Assembly: GCF_003985155.1 (NCBI RefSeq)
Contig: NZ_ML133699.1
Coordinates: 1 to 64,000, forward strand
Direction of reading: 5' to 3'
DNA: 64,000 nucleotides
From: Rhizobium vallis
Lineage (GTDB): Bacteria > Pseudomonadota > Alphaproteobacteria > Rhizobiales > Rhizobiaceae
The first letter of the stretch is position 1, and every line of letters starts with the position of its first letter. The notes under the pieces are model-generated. The model searched no databases. It saw nothing but the letters and a program-made list of their open reading frames with translations, and had not been told where the DNA came from. This document shows, one piece after another, positions 26,856 through 35,426 of the stretch. Made by a program: the position numbers and the translations under genes.

Positions 26856-27896
26856 ATGAGCACATCTGTTGAATTCCGCAATGTTTCGCGCAGGTACGGC
26901 GCGAGCTTCTTTGCCCTGCGCAACACCAGTATCAAAATTGCGGCGGAGGAGTTTGTTTCGCTGCTTGGTCCCTCCGGCTCTGGCAAATCAACAATGCTCA
27001 AACTGCTGGCCGGCTTCGATGTGCCGAGCTCCGGCGACATCCTCGTTGACGGCCGATCTATCCTCTCCACACCGCCCCATCTCCGGGGGATCGGCATGGT
27101 GTTCCAAAACTACGCGCTGTTTCCGCACATGAACGTGGCGGACAACATTGCCTTTCCGCTTCGTGTCCGCAAGACATCAGACGACACAATCCGGAAACGG
27201 GTCGCGGACGTCCTCGGCATCACGAGGCTAGAGGCTCTCGCCGATCGATTCCCAAGAGAATTATCCGGCGGCCAACAACAACGAGTGGCTCTTGCCCGCG
27301 CGATTGTCTTCGATCCGAAGGTCCTCTTGATGGATGAACCCTTAGGAGCCCTTGACAAACATCTGCGAGAACAGCTGAAATTTGAGATCAAACGCATTCA
27401 GCAACAATTCCGCATGACCGTCTTGTTCGTGACCCACGATCAGGACGAAGCCCTCGTGCTTTCGGACCGTATCGCGATCATGCGGGACGGCGCGATTGAA
27501 CAACTTTCAACGCCGCAAGAACTCTACCACAAACCGAAAACCAAATTCGTTGCCGCCTTCGTCGGAGAATCCAATCTGATCGAGTGCATAAATGACAACG
27601 GCCGCCTGCACAGCGATGGAACCACATTTGCAATGGCTCCTGTGAAGTCCGGAAAGAACTGTGCGATCATGATCCGACCCGAGTGCATCGGGATCTCACG
27701 TGAGCCTAGCCCAGGCGCGATGGCCGGTCGAATGAAAGAGACCGTGTTCCTTGGCGAGGCCACTCGCTATATCGTCAATGCAGGCAGCCACGAGATCGTC
27801 GCAAAGCCACGGCTCGAGCAAAACGACGATTATCGACCGGGCGACGAGGTTTTCTTAAGCTGGAAAAATGACGATGTTGTCGTTCTTGACGGCTAG
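26856..27896 (+). CDS. ABC transporter ATP-binding protein (PotA-like)
   Basis: This 346-residue ATPase has Walker A (GPSGSGKST, about residues 38-46), the Q loop (GMVFQNYALFP), signature LSGGQQQRVALARAI, Walker B (VLLMDEPLGALD) and the switch histidine (VTHDQDEA). A C-terminal TOBE domain (residues ~280-345) is typical of spermidine/putrescine/opine importers. It is translationally close to the fused permease gene and energises the same system. Confidence 0.93.
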   Translation: MSTSVEFRNVSRRYGASFFALRNTSIKIAAEEFVSLLGPSGSGKSTMLKLLAGFDVPSSGDILVDGRSILSTPPHLRGIGMVFQNYALFPHMNVADNIAFPLRVRKTSDDTIRKRVADVLGITRLEALADRFPRELSGGQQQRVALARAIVFDPKVLLMDEPLGALDKHLREQLKFEIKRIQQQFRMTVLFVTHDQDEALVLSDRIAIMRDGAIEQLSTPQELYHKPKTKFVAAFVGESNLIECINDNGRLHSDGTTFAMAPVKSGKNCAIMIRPECIGISREPSPGAMAGRMKETVFLGEATRYIVNAGSHEIVAKPRLEQNDDYRPGDEVFLSWKNDDVVVLDG

Positions 27897-28247
27897 AACT
27901 TGGAAGCACAGATTTGGAGCAACTGTCTGTCGTGAAGATCCGGGCATAGGGAAAAATCTGCGAAGCGAGTTCCGAATCGCACCCGAGAAGGCCGTCCTGC
28001 CGAATCGAAACTGTCGCCGTTCAAATGGACCATCAAACGAACAAAACCCGCGCCATGCATGCCACCGCGGTTCGGCATCCTACCGTCCGACGACCGTCGT
28101 CGCTCTCGTGACGAAATCCGGTGAATGCGGCGCACTTTCCCTAACGTTGCTTGAATACGCTGGTCGCTCACGTCTTTGTAACGGACGGGTATATCTTAGT
28201 AGATGGTGGCAGCGCGGTTCGATTGGAATCAGCGATAGGAGAGAGCA
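27897..28247. other. Intergenic region, no gene seen
   Basis: These ~350 bases carry no recognisable coding sequence or RNA. They must hold the transport operon's terminator and the promoter of the DUF1349 gene, but neither could be fixed by eye. Confidence 0.4.
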
Positions 28248-28835
28248 ATGGACCTGACGACGGCAACACCTTTGAACAAGGACTTCGGCACATTTATCAT
28301 AGCAGGCGACAGCGTGGAGATCGAAGCACTTAGCGGTACGAATTATTTTGTCAGCCCAGACGGTTCCCCGCCCGAGCTGAACGCGCCGTCGCTGGAGGTT
28401 ACTATCACCTCGCCGGTTTTTGTTCTCCAGGCGAAGGTTACCGCCACCCTCAGCACGATTTATGATGCCGGGGGGCTGATTATCCGTACCGCGTCCGGGC
28501 ACTGGGCCAAGTTGGTCTATGAGCTTTCGGCGCTCAATGCCCCCACCATTGTCTCCGTCGTCACGCAAGACACGTCCGATGATTGCAACTCGGAGGAGCC
28601 GGGGGTCCACTCGGTTTTTCTGCGCATCCACAAGGACGGCAATTTGGTAGCTTTCCACTGGTCTCTCGACGGGCGCTTCTGGAAGATGGTGCGAATCTTC
28701 GCGGTCGGCTCGGCTGACACGGCCTTCAGCGTGGGGTTACTCGCTCAGGCACCGCTGGGTCAGCCGTGCCGAGTGAAGTTCGAAGAAATCGCAACGTCGT
28801 CCATACGGATCCAAAATCTCCGCAACGGCAGGTAA
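28248..28835 (+). CDS. DUF1349 domain protein (concanavalin A-like fold)
   Basis: This 195-residue protein of the DUF1349/YesU group is a cytosolic beta-sandwich related to concanavalin-like lectins. Typical segments are FVLQAKVTATLSTIYDAGGL, GHWAKLVYELS and FHWSLDGRFWKMVRIF. No signal peptide or catalytic motif is evident. Members are often found near carbohydrate genes, but the biochemical role is unknown. GGAGAGAGC precedes the ATG. Confidence 0.85.
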   Translation: MDLTTATPLNKDFGTFIIAGDSVEIEALSGTNYFVSPDGSPPELNAPSLEVTITSPVFVLQAKVTATLSTIYDAGGLIIRTASGHWAKLVYELSALNAPTIVSVVTQDTSDDCNSEEPGVHSVFLRIHKDGNLVAFHWSLDGRFWKMVRIFAVGSADTAFSVGLLAQAPLGQPCRVKFEEIATSSIRIQNLRNGR

Positions 28836-28956
28836 GATGAGCCGGGCGGAAACTAATCCGCTCGGCTCTGTGAAGGCGAAGCCAAATCGATGTGGCGACT
28901 CGACGGTCATCATTTCCAAAGTGACAGCCTGCCCAGACGTTGAAAGCTGTACTCCT

Positions 28957-30990
28957 TCAAAGCTCCTCCCACTCGGCCGCCACTGTCGCCATGGCACGAT
29001 GTCCGCCGAATGCACCTGCAAGCTTGCGGGAGAGCGCCTGTGCCGGCGAGGAAACCGGCCGACTGTCCGGAGTGATTGGGCGCGGGGTTGCTCTCGCCTT
29101 AATCTTGAAGCGGGCGATCAGCCGGGAAAGGTTCGCCGCCTCGTCGGCGAGCCGGTTGGTGGCCGCCGTCGATTCCTCGACCATCGCCGCGTTCTGCTGC
29201 GTCACCTGATCCATTTGGTTGACGGCGATGCTGACTTCAGAGAGACCCGTCGACTGTTCTTTGGCAGCGGTGGCGATCGAATGCACGTGCCCGTTGATCT
29301 TGACCACGTGCCCCTCGATCAGTGTCAGCGCCTGGCCGGTCGCGGTCACAAGTTTGACGCCGGAATGGACCTCTTCGCCTGACCGGTTGATCAGCATCTT
29401 GATGTCCTTGGCAGCATTGGCCGATCGCTGAGCCAGTTCACGCACTTCCTGAGCGACGACCGCAAAGCCCTTTCCGGCCTCGCCAGCACGGGCGGCCTCG
29501 ACCCCGGCATTCAGGGCAAGCAGGTTGGTCTGGAAAGCGATCTCATCGATGACGTTGATGATCTGGCCAATCTCGCCCGAGGCCTGCTCGATCCTGCCCA
29601 TCGCCGAGACCGCTTCTTTGACAACAGCGCTCGACTGCTCGGCACTCCTGCGCGCTTCGTCGACCATCTGGCCTGCCTCAAGGGCGCGCTCGGTCGAGTG
29701 CTTTACCGCGACCGTGATTTCCTCGAGCGCCGAGGAGGTTTCTTCCAGCGAGGCGGCCTGCTGCTCCGTGCGCTTGGAGAGGTCGCCGGACGCTATCCGC
29801 ATCTCACCTGCACCGCCATTGATCGTATCGATGGCAGCGCGCACCTCGCCGAGGACTGAGCGCAGGTTTGCCATCGTCGCGTTGACGTTGTCCTTGAGTT
29901 CACCGAAAGCCCCTTGGAACTCGCCCTTCATGCTTTCCGTCAGATCGCCCTCGGCCAGTGCTGCTACGACACGGCGGGTCTCCGTGATGCCGTTGTCGAC
30001 GGATCCCACCAGCTCGTTGACACCCTCTGCGAAGCGGTCGAGATCGGCATTGTCATAAGCCTTGGTGATACGCTGCGTGAAGTCGCCGGCAACCGCTGCC
30101 GACACTACCGCGCCAATGCTGACTTGCAGATCGGCACTTTTCGCCTGCAGCGCCGCCTCCTGCGCGTTCAGCTCGCGCACTTTGATGCCGTTTTGCTTGA
30201 ACACCTCGACCGCGCGCGCCATGGCACCAATTTCATCCCGGCGATCGACGTAGGGAATGTTCGCATCGAGATTTCCGCCAGCCAATGTACTCATGCTGCC
30301 TGTCAAGGCAGAGATCGGTCGCGCGATGGCTTTTACACCCAACACGGCGGACGCGATCAGTGCAGCAATAGTCAATAGACCCGCGCCAAGGTTAAGCCGG
30401 AAAGCGAGTGTTTCGGCTGCAGTTGCCTCTGTTTCCGCCTGTGTCGCCATTGTCTTTGCCGACTCAACGCCCTCATCGAGTAGGTTGGATATCTCGGTGG
30501 TCATCCCGGATAGTTTTGCTTGGACTTCTCTTTCTCGACCTTCGAGTGCGGGGTCTTCACCTTTGATCTGCGACTCTGCCTTTATGACCTCGATCATATC
30601 GTTTGCCGTCACAAGATAGCTTCCGGTCAGCGCTTTGAGCTTCTCAATCCGGTCTCTGTTGACCGGTAACCTCAACCCGCTCAATGCCTCGTCCAGATAG
30701 CTGATAACCGACTTGTTACGGAGGGTAATGGTGTCGACGGCATTGGTGATTTCCTCCGGGGAGGACGCAAGACGCAGATCGCGCATGCCGACCTGCATGC
30801 CGCGCATCGATGCCTTGGCATCAACCAAATTACGCGAAACAATCAGTTGGCTTTTCAGATAGTTCGAGCGTTCTTCCACCACGTGACCACCTTGCCACGC
30901 GATGAAAAGCATGACGGTTACCATAGCGATACTACAGATAGAAAGCGCGGCTAGCTTGGCACCGATGCGGGACAAAATATGCGACAGCAT
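28957..30990 (-). CDS. Methyl-accepting chemotaxis protein
   Basis: This 677-residue chemoreceptor has a first transmembrane helix (IAMVTVMLFIAW), a ~160-residue periplasmic four-helix sensor, a second helix (GAGLLTIAALIASAVLGV), tandem HAMP segments and the cytoplasmic signalling tip (EIAFQTNLLALNAGVEAARA). It ends EWEEL, a C-terminal tail resembling the WxxF-type pentapeptide that tethers CheR/CheB in rhizobial receptors, with Leu in place of Phe. The start at 30990 (MLSHILSRIG) is chosen because the sequence upstream runs into an IS21 insertion 60 bp away. That insertion lies where the promoter is expected. Confidence 0.93.
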   Translation of the reverse strand: MLSHILSRIGAKLAALSICSIAMVTVMLFIAWQGGHVVEERSNYLKSQLIVSRNLVDAKASMRGMQVGMRDLRLASSPEEITNAVDTITLRNKSVISYLDEALSGLRLPVNRDRIEKLKALTGSYLVTANDMIEVIKAESQIKGEDPALEGREREVQAKLSGMTTEISNLLDEGVESAKTMATQAETEATAAETLAFRLNLGAGLLTIAALIASAVLGVKAIARPISALTGSMSTLAGGNLDANIPYVDRRDEIGAMARAVEVFKQNGIKVRELNAQEAALQAKSADLQVSIGAVVSAAVAGDFTQRITKAYDNADLDRFAEGVNELVGSVDNGITETRRVVAALAEGDLTESMKGEFQGAFGELKDNVNATMANLRSVLGEVRAAIDTINGGAGEMRIASGDLSKRTEQQAASLEETSSALEEITVAVKHSTERALEAGQMVDEARRSAEQSSAVVKEAVSAMGRIEQASGEIGQIINVIDEIAFQTNLLALNAGVEAARAGEAGKGFAVVAQEVRELAQRSANAAKDIKMLINRSGEEVHSGVKLVTATGQALTLIEGHVVKINGHVHSIATAAKEQSTGLSEVSIAVNQMDQVTQQNAAMVEESTAATNRLADEAANLSRLIARFKIKARATPRPITPDSRPVSSPAQALSRKLAGAFGGHRAMATVAAEWEEL

Positions 30991-31042
30991 TGTGTTTCTT
31001 TCAAAAATGCCTCGCGAGATGCTGTCATGCGGCTCGCCAAAG

Positions 31043-31049
31043 CCCGGAG
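31043..31049. repeat. Target-site duplication, left copy (CCCGGAG)
   Basis: CCCGGAG directly abuts the left end of the IS21 element and recurs exactly at the right end (33647-33653). Confidence 0.85.
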
Positions 31050-31220
31050 TGCAAATTCCGAGGCAATCCGCCCCCTGATTCCGAAATGATCTCGCCCCCC
31101 GATTCCGAGAATTAGTCGCCCCCTTGTTCCGAGATGATGCCGCCCCTTCGGAAGGGATATGGCGTGGGTGTTCTGCCGGTGTGAAGTTCCTTCCGTCGAT
31201 AGTGATGGGGAAGGAACGGG

Positions 31221-32771
31221 ATGCCTGCGGAGAGACTGGAGATGCGGCGTGTCCGCGAGATACTGAGATATCGGGCCGAGCAAGGACTGGGCCACAAATC
31301 GATTGCGGTTCGGGTCGGGGCAGCTCCGTCGACGGTGCGCGAGACCCTGCGGCGTGCGACGGCTGCGGGGCTTTCATGGCCGTTGGATGACGAGGTGAGC
31401 GATGCCGTCCTGGAGGCGGCGCTCTACAAGGCGGCCGGGACAAAGACGGGTCATCGCCGGGCCCCGGAGCCGAACTGGGCCGAGGTCCATCGCGAGCTCA
31501 AGCGCAAGCACGTGACGCTGCAAATCCTCTGGGACGAATATATCGGCCGTTATCCGGATGGCTATCGCTACAGCCGGTATTGTGACCTTTACCGTGGCTG
31601 GGCACTGAAACTGCCGGTGACGATGCGGCAGGAGCATGCGAGCGGCGACAAGCTGTTCGTCGATTATGCCGGCGACACGGTGACGGTCGTCGTTGATCGG
31701 CTGTCGGTCAAGACGCGGCAGGCGCACTTGTTCGTGGCGGTCCTGGGAGCGTCCAGCCTTTCGTTCGCGCAGGCGCGCTGGACAGAGACACTACCCGACT
31801 GGATCGAATGCCATGTTCAGGCGCTGGAGTTCTTCGGCGGTTCGCCGGCGCTTCTTGTGCCCGACAATGCCAAGGTGGCGATCATCAAGGCGTGCCACTT
31901 CGATCCCCAGGTCAACAGGACCTATTGCGCCATGGCGGCGCACTATGGGAGCGCGGTCCTTCCGACACGACCGCGGCGGCCGCGCGACAAGGCGAAAGTG
32001 GAAGCTGCGGTTCGTATCGTCGAGCGCTGGCTGTTGGGCCGGCTGCGCCATCGCGTCTTCTACAGTCTCGCCGAGGTCAATGCAGCGATCATGGAGTTGC
32101 TCCATGACCTCAACGACATCAGGGTCTTGCGTCGGGTCAATTGCACGCGGCGTCAATTATTCGAGGAACTCGATCGTCCGGCTTTACGGCCATTGCCTGT
32201 CGAGCGCTATGTCTTCGCCGAATGGCGTATCCGGCGCGCTGGACTGGATTACCACGTCGAGATCGAACGGCATTATTACTCCGTTCCCTATCGCTTTGCC
32301 CGCGAGCAGGTAGAGGCACGCATCACCGCCAATACGATCGAGATATTCCATAAGGGCGAGCGGATTGCCGCGCACCGCCGCTCGAGCGGCAACGGCAAGC
32401 ACACGACCATCCCCGATCATATGCCCTCGGCGCATCGTCGGTTCGCCGACTGGACGATCGAACGCATTCGACGCGAAGCCTCAGCCATGGGGCCGGATGT
32501 CGACCTGTTGTGCGAGCGCATCCTTGCCGACCGGCCCCATCCAGAGCAGGGCTTTCGCGCCTGCCTCGGTATTATCCGCCTTAACAAGAGCTTCGGCCGC
32601 GACAGAGTCAATGCCGCTTGCGCCCGAGCGCTGGAGATCGGGGCCCGGACCTATGGGTCGGTGCGCTCCATCCTCGACAATCGCCTCGACCGCACGGCGA
32701 GCTCGAATGGAGCCGCCTCGCACGAACCGATCCACCACGAGAACATCCGCGGACCTCGCTATTACCACTAA
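31221..32771 (+). CDS. istA: IS21 transposase IstA
   Basis: This 516-residue IS21-type transposase has an N-terminal helix-turn-helix (RYRAEQGLGHKSIAVRVGAA, then STVRETLRR). The DDE catalytic core shows the first Asp in LFVDYAGD, the second in LLVPDNAK and the Glu in KAKVEAAVRIVERW. A C-terminal beta domain follows (YHVEIERHYYSVPYRFA). The length is normal and there is no frameshift. Confidence 0.95.
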   Translation: MPAERLEMRRVREILRYRAEQGLGHKSIAVRVGAAPSTVRETLRRATAAGLSWPLDDEVSDAVLEAALYKAAGTKTGHRRAPEPNWAEVHRELKRKHVTLQILWDEYIGRYPDGYRYSRYCDLYRGWALKLPVTMRQEHASGDKLFVDYAGDTVTVVVDRLSVKTRQAHLFVAVLGASSLSFAQARWTETLPDWIECHVQALEFFGGSPALLVPDNAKVAIIKACHFDPQVNRTYCAMAAHYGSAVLPTRPRRPRDKAKVEAAVRIVERWLLGRLRHRVFYSLAEVNAAIMELLHDLNDIRVLRRVNCTRRQLFEELDRPALRPLPVERYVFAEWRIRRAGLDYHVEIERHYYSVPYRFAREQVEARITANTIEIFHKGERIAAHRRSSGNGKHTTIPDHMPSAHRRFADWTIERIRREASAMGPDVDLLCERILADRPHPEQGFRACLGIIRLNKSFGRDRVNAACARALEIGARTYGSVRSILDNRLDRTASSNGAASHEPIHHENIRGPRYYH

Positions 32772-32783
32772 GGAGAACGAAGA

Positions 32784-33521
32784 ATGCTTGCTCATCCAAC
32801 ACTTGATAGACTGAACGCCATGGGCCTGGCCGGCATGGCCAAGGCCTTCGGCGAACTCGTCGCCAACGGCGAGGCCGAACACCTCTCTCATGCTGAATGG
32901 CTCGGACTGCTGCTCGAACGGGAATGGAGTTCCCGTTACGACCGCAAGCTCGCGGCGCGCCTCAGATTCGCCAAGCTTCGTCATCAAGCCACCCCGGAAG
33001 ATGTCGATTATCGCGCTGAACGCGGCCTCGACCGTGCGCTCTTCATGAAGCTGCTCGGTGGCGACTGGATCGGTGCCCACGACAATCTCGCTATCTGCGG
33101 TCCCTCAGGTGTCGGAAAGAGCTGGTTGGCTTGTGCCCTTGGCCACAAGGCCTGCCGTGACGACCGTTCCGTTCTCTATCAGCGTGTCCCACGACTCTTT
33201 GCCCAGCTCGCGCTCGCGCGCGGCGACGGCAGATACGCTCGCCTGCAACGCACCTTGGGTCATGTTCAGCTGCTGATCCTGGACGATTGGGGCCTTGAGC
33301 CGCTCAACGAACAGGCCCGTCACGATCTGCTTGAAATCCTCGAGGACCGCTACGGCCGTCGATCGACGATCATCACCAGCCAACTCCCCGTATCAGCCTG
33401 GCACGGTGTCATCGGTGATCCCACCTATGCCGACGCCATCCTGGATCGCCTCGTCCACAATGCCCACCGCATCGAACTCAGTGGAGAAAGCCTACGCCGA
33501 AATCTGCCGCGCAAAGCTTGA
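32784..33521 (+). CDS. istB: IS21 transposition helper ATPase IstB
   Basis: This 245-residue AAA+ ATPase assists IstA. Walker A is GPSGVGKSWLA (about residues 108-118) and Walker B LLILDDWGLEPL. The N-terminal IstB region (RLNAMGLAGMAKAFGELVAN) is present. It begins 12 bp after istA behind AAGGAG. It is intact. Confidence 0.95.
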   Translation: MLAHPTLDRLNAMGLAGMAKAFGELVANGEAEHLSHAEWLGLLLEREWSSRYDRKLAARLRFAKLRHQATPEDVDYRAERGLDRALFMKLLGGDWIGAHDNLAICGPSGVGKSWLACALGHKACRDDRSVLYQRVPRLFAQLALARGDGRYARLQRTLGHVQLLILDDWGLEPLNEQARHDLLEILEDRYGRRSTIITSQLPVSAWHGVIGDPTYADAILDRLVHNAHRIELSGESLRRNLPRKA

Positions 33522-33646
33522 CACATCACTCGAACGAACTGGCAACAATTATTGCCTGCAGACCCCTGAGACAGGGGGCGAGATCATCCCGGAATCCGGG
33601 GGCGCAATCATCTCGGAACAATGGGGCGGCTTCATCGGAATCGGCA

Positions 33647-33653
33647 CCCGGAG
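33647..33653. repeat. Target-site duplication, right copy (CCCGGAG)
   Basis: Exact repeat of 31043-31049 next to the right end of the IS21 element. Confidence 0.85.
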
Positions 33654-34006
33654 CATCGCCTGCATCATGCGCGCGATAGACAAGTTGCACAGCGACGGAA
33701 GAACCAACGTTTCGTCGCAACAGAGCAATCGGTGCAACGACTAGCTTACCAAAAGGTGAAACCGGGTACCGTCGACTGCGCGGCGAACGTCGTTTCTCGC
33801 GGGATTCGGACAATGGCCACTTCTATTGGCTAAACCTGTGAACTGGAACGGGACGGTCCTTGCAGTACTTTCCCTTCGAACGAGAGGAATCCGCTGGTCA
33901 GTTTAGCTGACAGCCTCGCGCGTATAACTAGCTTTGACAGTTATGACCTTACTCACGCGCGAGAAGTAGTCCATGTGTCGGTGGTGGCGTTCCTACCGGA
34001 TCGCAA
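33654..34006. other. Former upstream region of the chemoreceptor gene
   Basis: Removing the IS21 element joins this stretch to the sequence before the chemoreceptor start. It therefore probably contains the receptor's original promoter. No gene is recognisable in it. Confidence 0.5.
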
Positions 34007-35134
34007 TCAGACAAAATACAGTTCTTTGAGTGGAATAAGAGCTGCTCCGATCACGGCGGGGTCCCCGTCTACCATGCTGAGAATACGTTTTGGCTCGACT
34101 GCGGCCACTCCTGTTCGCCAATAGCGGTCGGAGAATGGCAGCTCGATTAAGCGTTCTCCTAAGCTGCGTGGGAGCTCCCCGCCAAAAACGATAGCGGCTG
34201 GATCGAACACTCCCCACATCGCGTCGATTGCACGGTTGAGGTGGGGTTTAACCTCTTCAATCCAATCCTCCACGCCAGGCCATCCAATATCGAAGGTCTG
34301 GCGCAGTTCAGCGACATTCGTCACCGATACGCCCCTTAATCGGAGCCGCTTGATGAGCTCACCGAGGGCGGGCCGGTGGTTCACCTCATCAAGCGTGTAA
34401 AGTCGGCTGATTTCGCCTGCGTTTCCGAAAGAGCCGAATATAGGCTTGCCGTCGATGATGATCCCGGCTCCAAAGCCGTAATTGAATGAGAGGTATCCGA
34501 ATGTCGGGTACTCAAGGCCCGCCCCGACGATGGTTTCGCCTATTGCTCCGGTCGTCGCGTTGTTCTCCGTCCATACGGCGGCATCGAAAAGTGCGGAAAG
34601 CTCGCCCGAAATGTTTACGAGAGACCAATCTTTTAGCGGTTCAGGGGTGACGAAAAATCCATCCGGCGGGACAAAGAAGCCGGACATCGCAAAGCCGACG
34701 CCCGCCAGTTTTTCTCGTGGAATCCCGTTCTTTCGCATTGCCGCGACAGATCTTTCCTTGAGCGCAAGAAGCGTCTTGGCCCGATCTTCTGGCGCAAAAT
34801 CGAGTATTTCCTGATGGATCACTCGGCATCTAAAATCACAGATGCAGAGCGAGGCGCTGTCTGTATTGATAGATATTCCAACCGAGAAAACTGCTGCCGG
34901 ATTTAGCTCCAGGCCCTTACTGGGCTTGCCTCTTCCTTCGATGACGGTGTCGCCAAGCGTGAGATAGCCCCCACCAAGGAGGCCATCGATGATGCGATGA
35001 ACTGACGGTTGCGTGAGGTTTGTCAAAGGCGTGATTGACGACCGTTTAACGCCTCTGTCACGTCGGACGATCTCGAGGATCAGACGCTCATTTTCGGAGA
35101 GCGGTGAGCGATGCCTGGTTGGTCTGGCGGCCAT
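34007..35134 (-). CDS. ROK-family transcriptional repressor
   Basis: This 375-residue protein couples an N-terminal winged helix-turn-helix (ERLILEIVRRDRGVKRSSIT, then NLTQPSVHRIIDGLL) to a ROK sugar-kinase-like domain. The ROK glycine loops are seen (GLEYPTFGYLSFNYGFGAGI, FGSFGNAGEISRL). The zinc-binding CxCGxxGC motif of ROK kinases is absent, so it is probably a pure regulator. It is divergent from the ABC/phosphodiesterase operon and probably represses it. NagC/XylR-type members bind sugars or sugar phosphates, hinting that the inducer is a sugar derivative. Confidence 0.88.
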   Translation of the reverse strand: MAARPTRHRSPLSENERLILEIVRRDRGVKRSSITPLTNLTQPSVHRIIDGLLGGGYLTLGDTVIEGRGKPSKGLELNPAAVFSVGISINTDSASLCICDFRCRVIHQEILDFAPEDRAKTLLALKERSVAAMRKNGIPREKLAGVGFAMSGFFVPPDGFFVTPEPLKDWSLVNISGELSALFDAAVWTENNATTGAIGETIVGAGLEYPTFGYLSFNYGFGAGIIIDGKPIFGSFGNAGEISRLYTLDEVNHRPALGELIKRLRLRGVSVTNVAELRQTFDIGWPGVEDWIEEVKPHLNRAIDAMWGVFDPAAIVFGGELPRSLGERLIELPFSDRYWRTGVAAVEPKRILSMVDGDPAVIGAALIPLKELYFV

Positions 35135-35426
35135 ATGACCTTCTGTCTCGCGAATGGGTTCCGGACGTTATCTTCGTATCACCTGATCGATCCTTATCCA
35201 ATATGCAATTTAGCCGATCACTCTATTTTCATACATACCGCATTTAAATATCCGGCAGGAATATGAATTGCGCCTTTGTGTTGAATTCAAGAGGATAAAA
35301 TCACGTTTAATCATAATATTACAGGTATTTCGAGCCGTCACAAAATTTTCATTTGCATTTTCAGAAAACGAGCTATTATCATGCATAACGTATAAAAAAC
35401 ATTGCGGCACGCCGCAGGGAGGCAAC
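35135..35426. promoter_or_regulatory. Divergent control region of ROK regulator and phosphodiester operon
   Basis: This A+T-rich interval of about 290 bp separates divergent genes. A perfect small palindrome GCGGCACGCCGC (35404-35415) lies just before the ribosome-binding site of the ATPase gene. No promoter hexamers are convincing by eye, but the operon's main promoter and ROK operator should be here. Confidence 0.45.

Larger units (their letters stand above)
31050..33646 (+). mobile_element. IS21-family insertion sequence, apparently intact (2597 bp)
   Basis: The element starts TGCAAATTCCGAG and ends CATCGGAATCGGCA, which form a terminal inverted repeat beginning TG and ending CA. Behind each tip are further ~23-bp units of the type ATTCCGA...CGCCCC, about four on the left (31057-31145) and three on the right (33575-33640), a known IS21 trait. 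It carries istA and istB in order, both uninterrupted. A 7-bp direct repeat CCCGGAG flanks it. Complete genes, ends and target duplication indicate a recent insertion. Confidence 0.93.

Noticed and set aside
31057..31145. Spaced ATTCCGA repeats considered as a CRISPR-like array
   Set aside because: They are the subterminal repeats of the IS21 element, with no regular unique spacers; no CRISPR array was seen anywhere in the window.
28957..31443. 828-codon chemoreceptor frame reading through the IS21 end
   Set aside because: The extra N-terminal part is IS21 terminal sequence; the receptor's own start with its transmembrane helix is at 30990.
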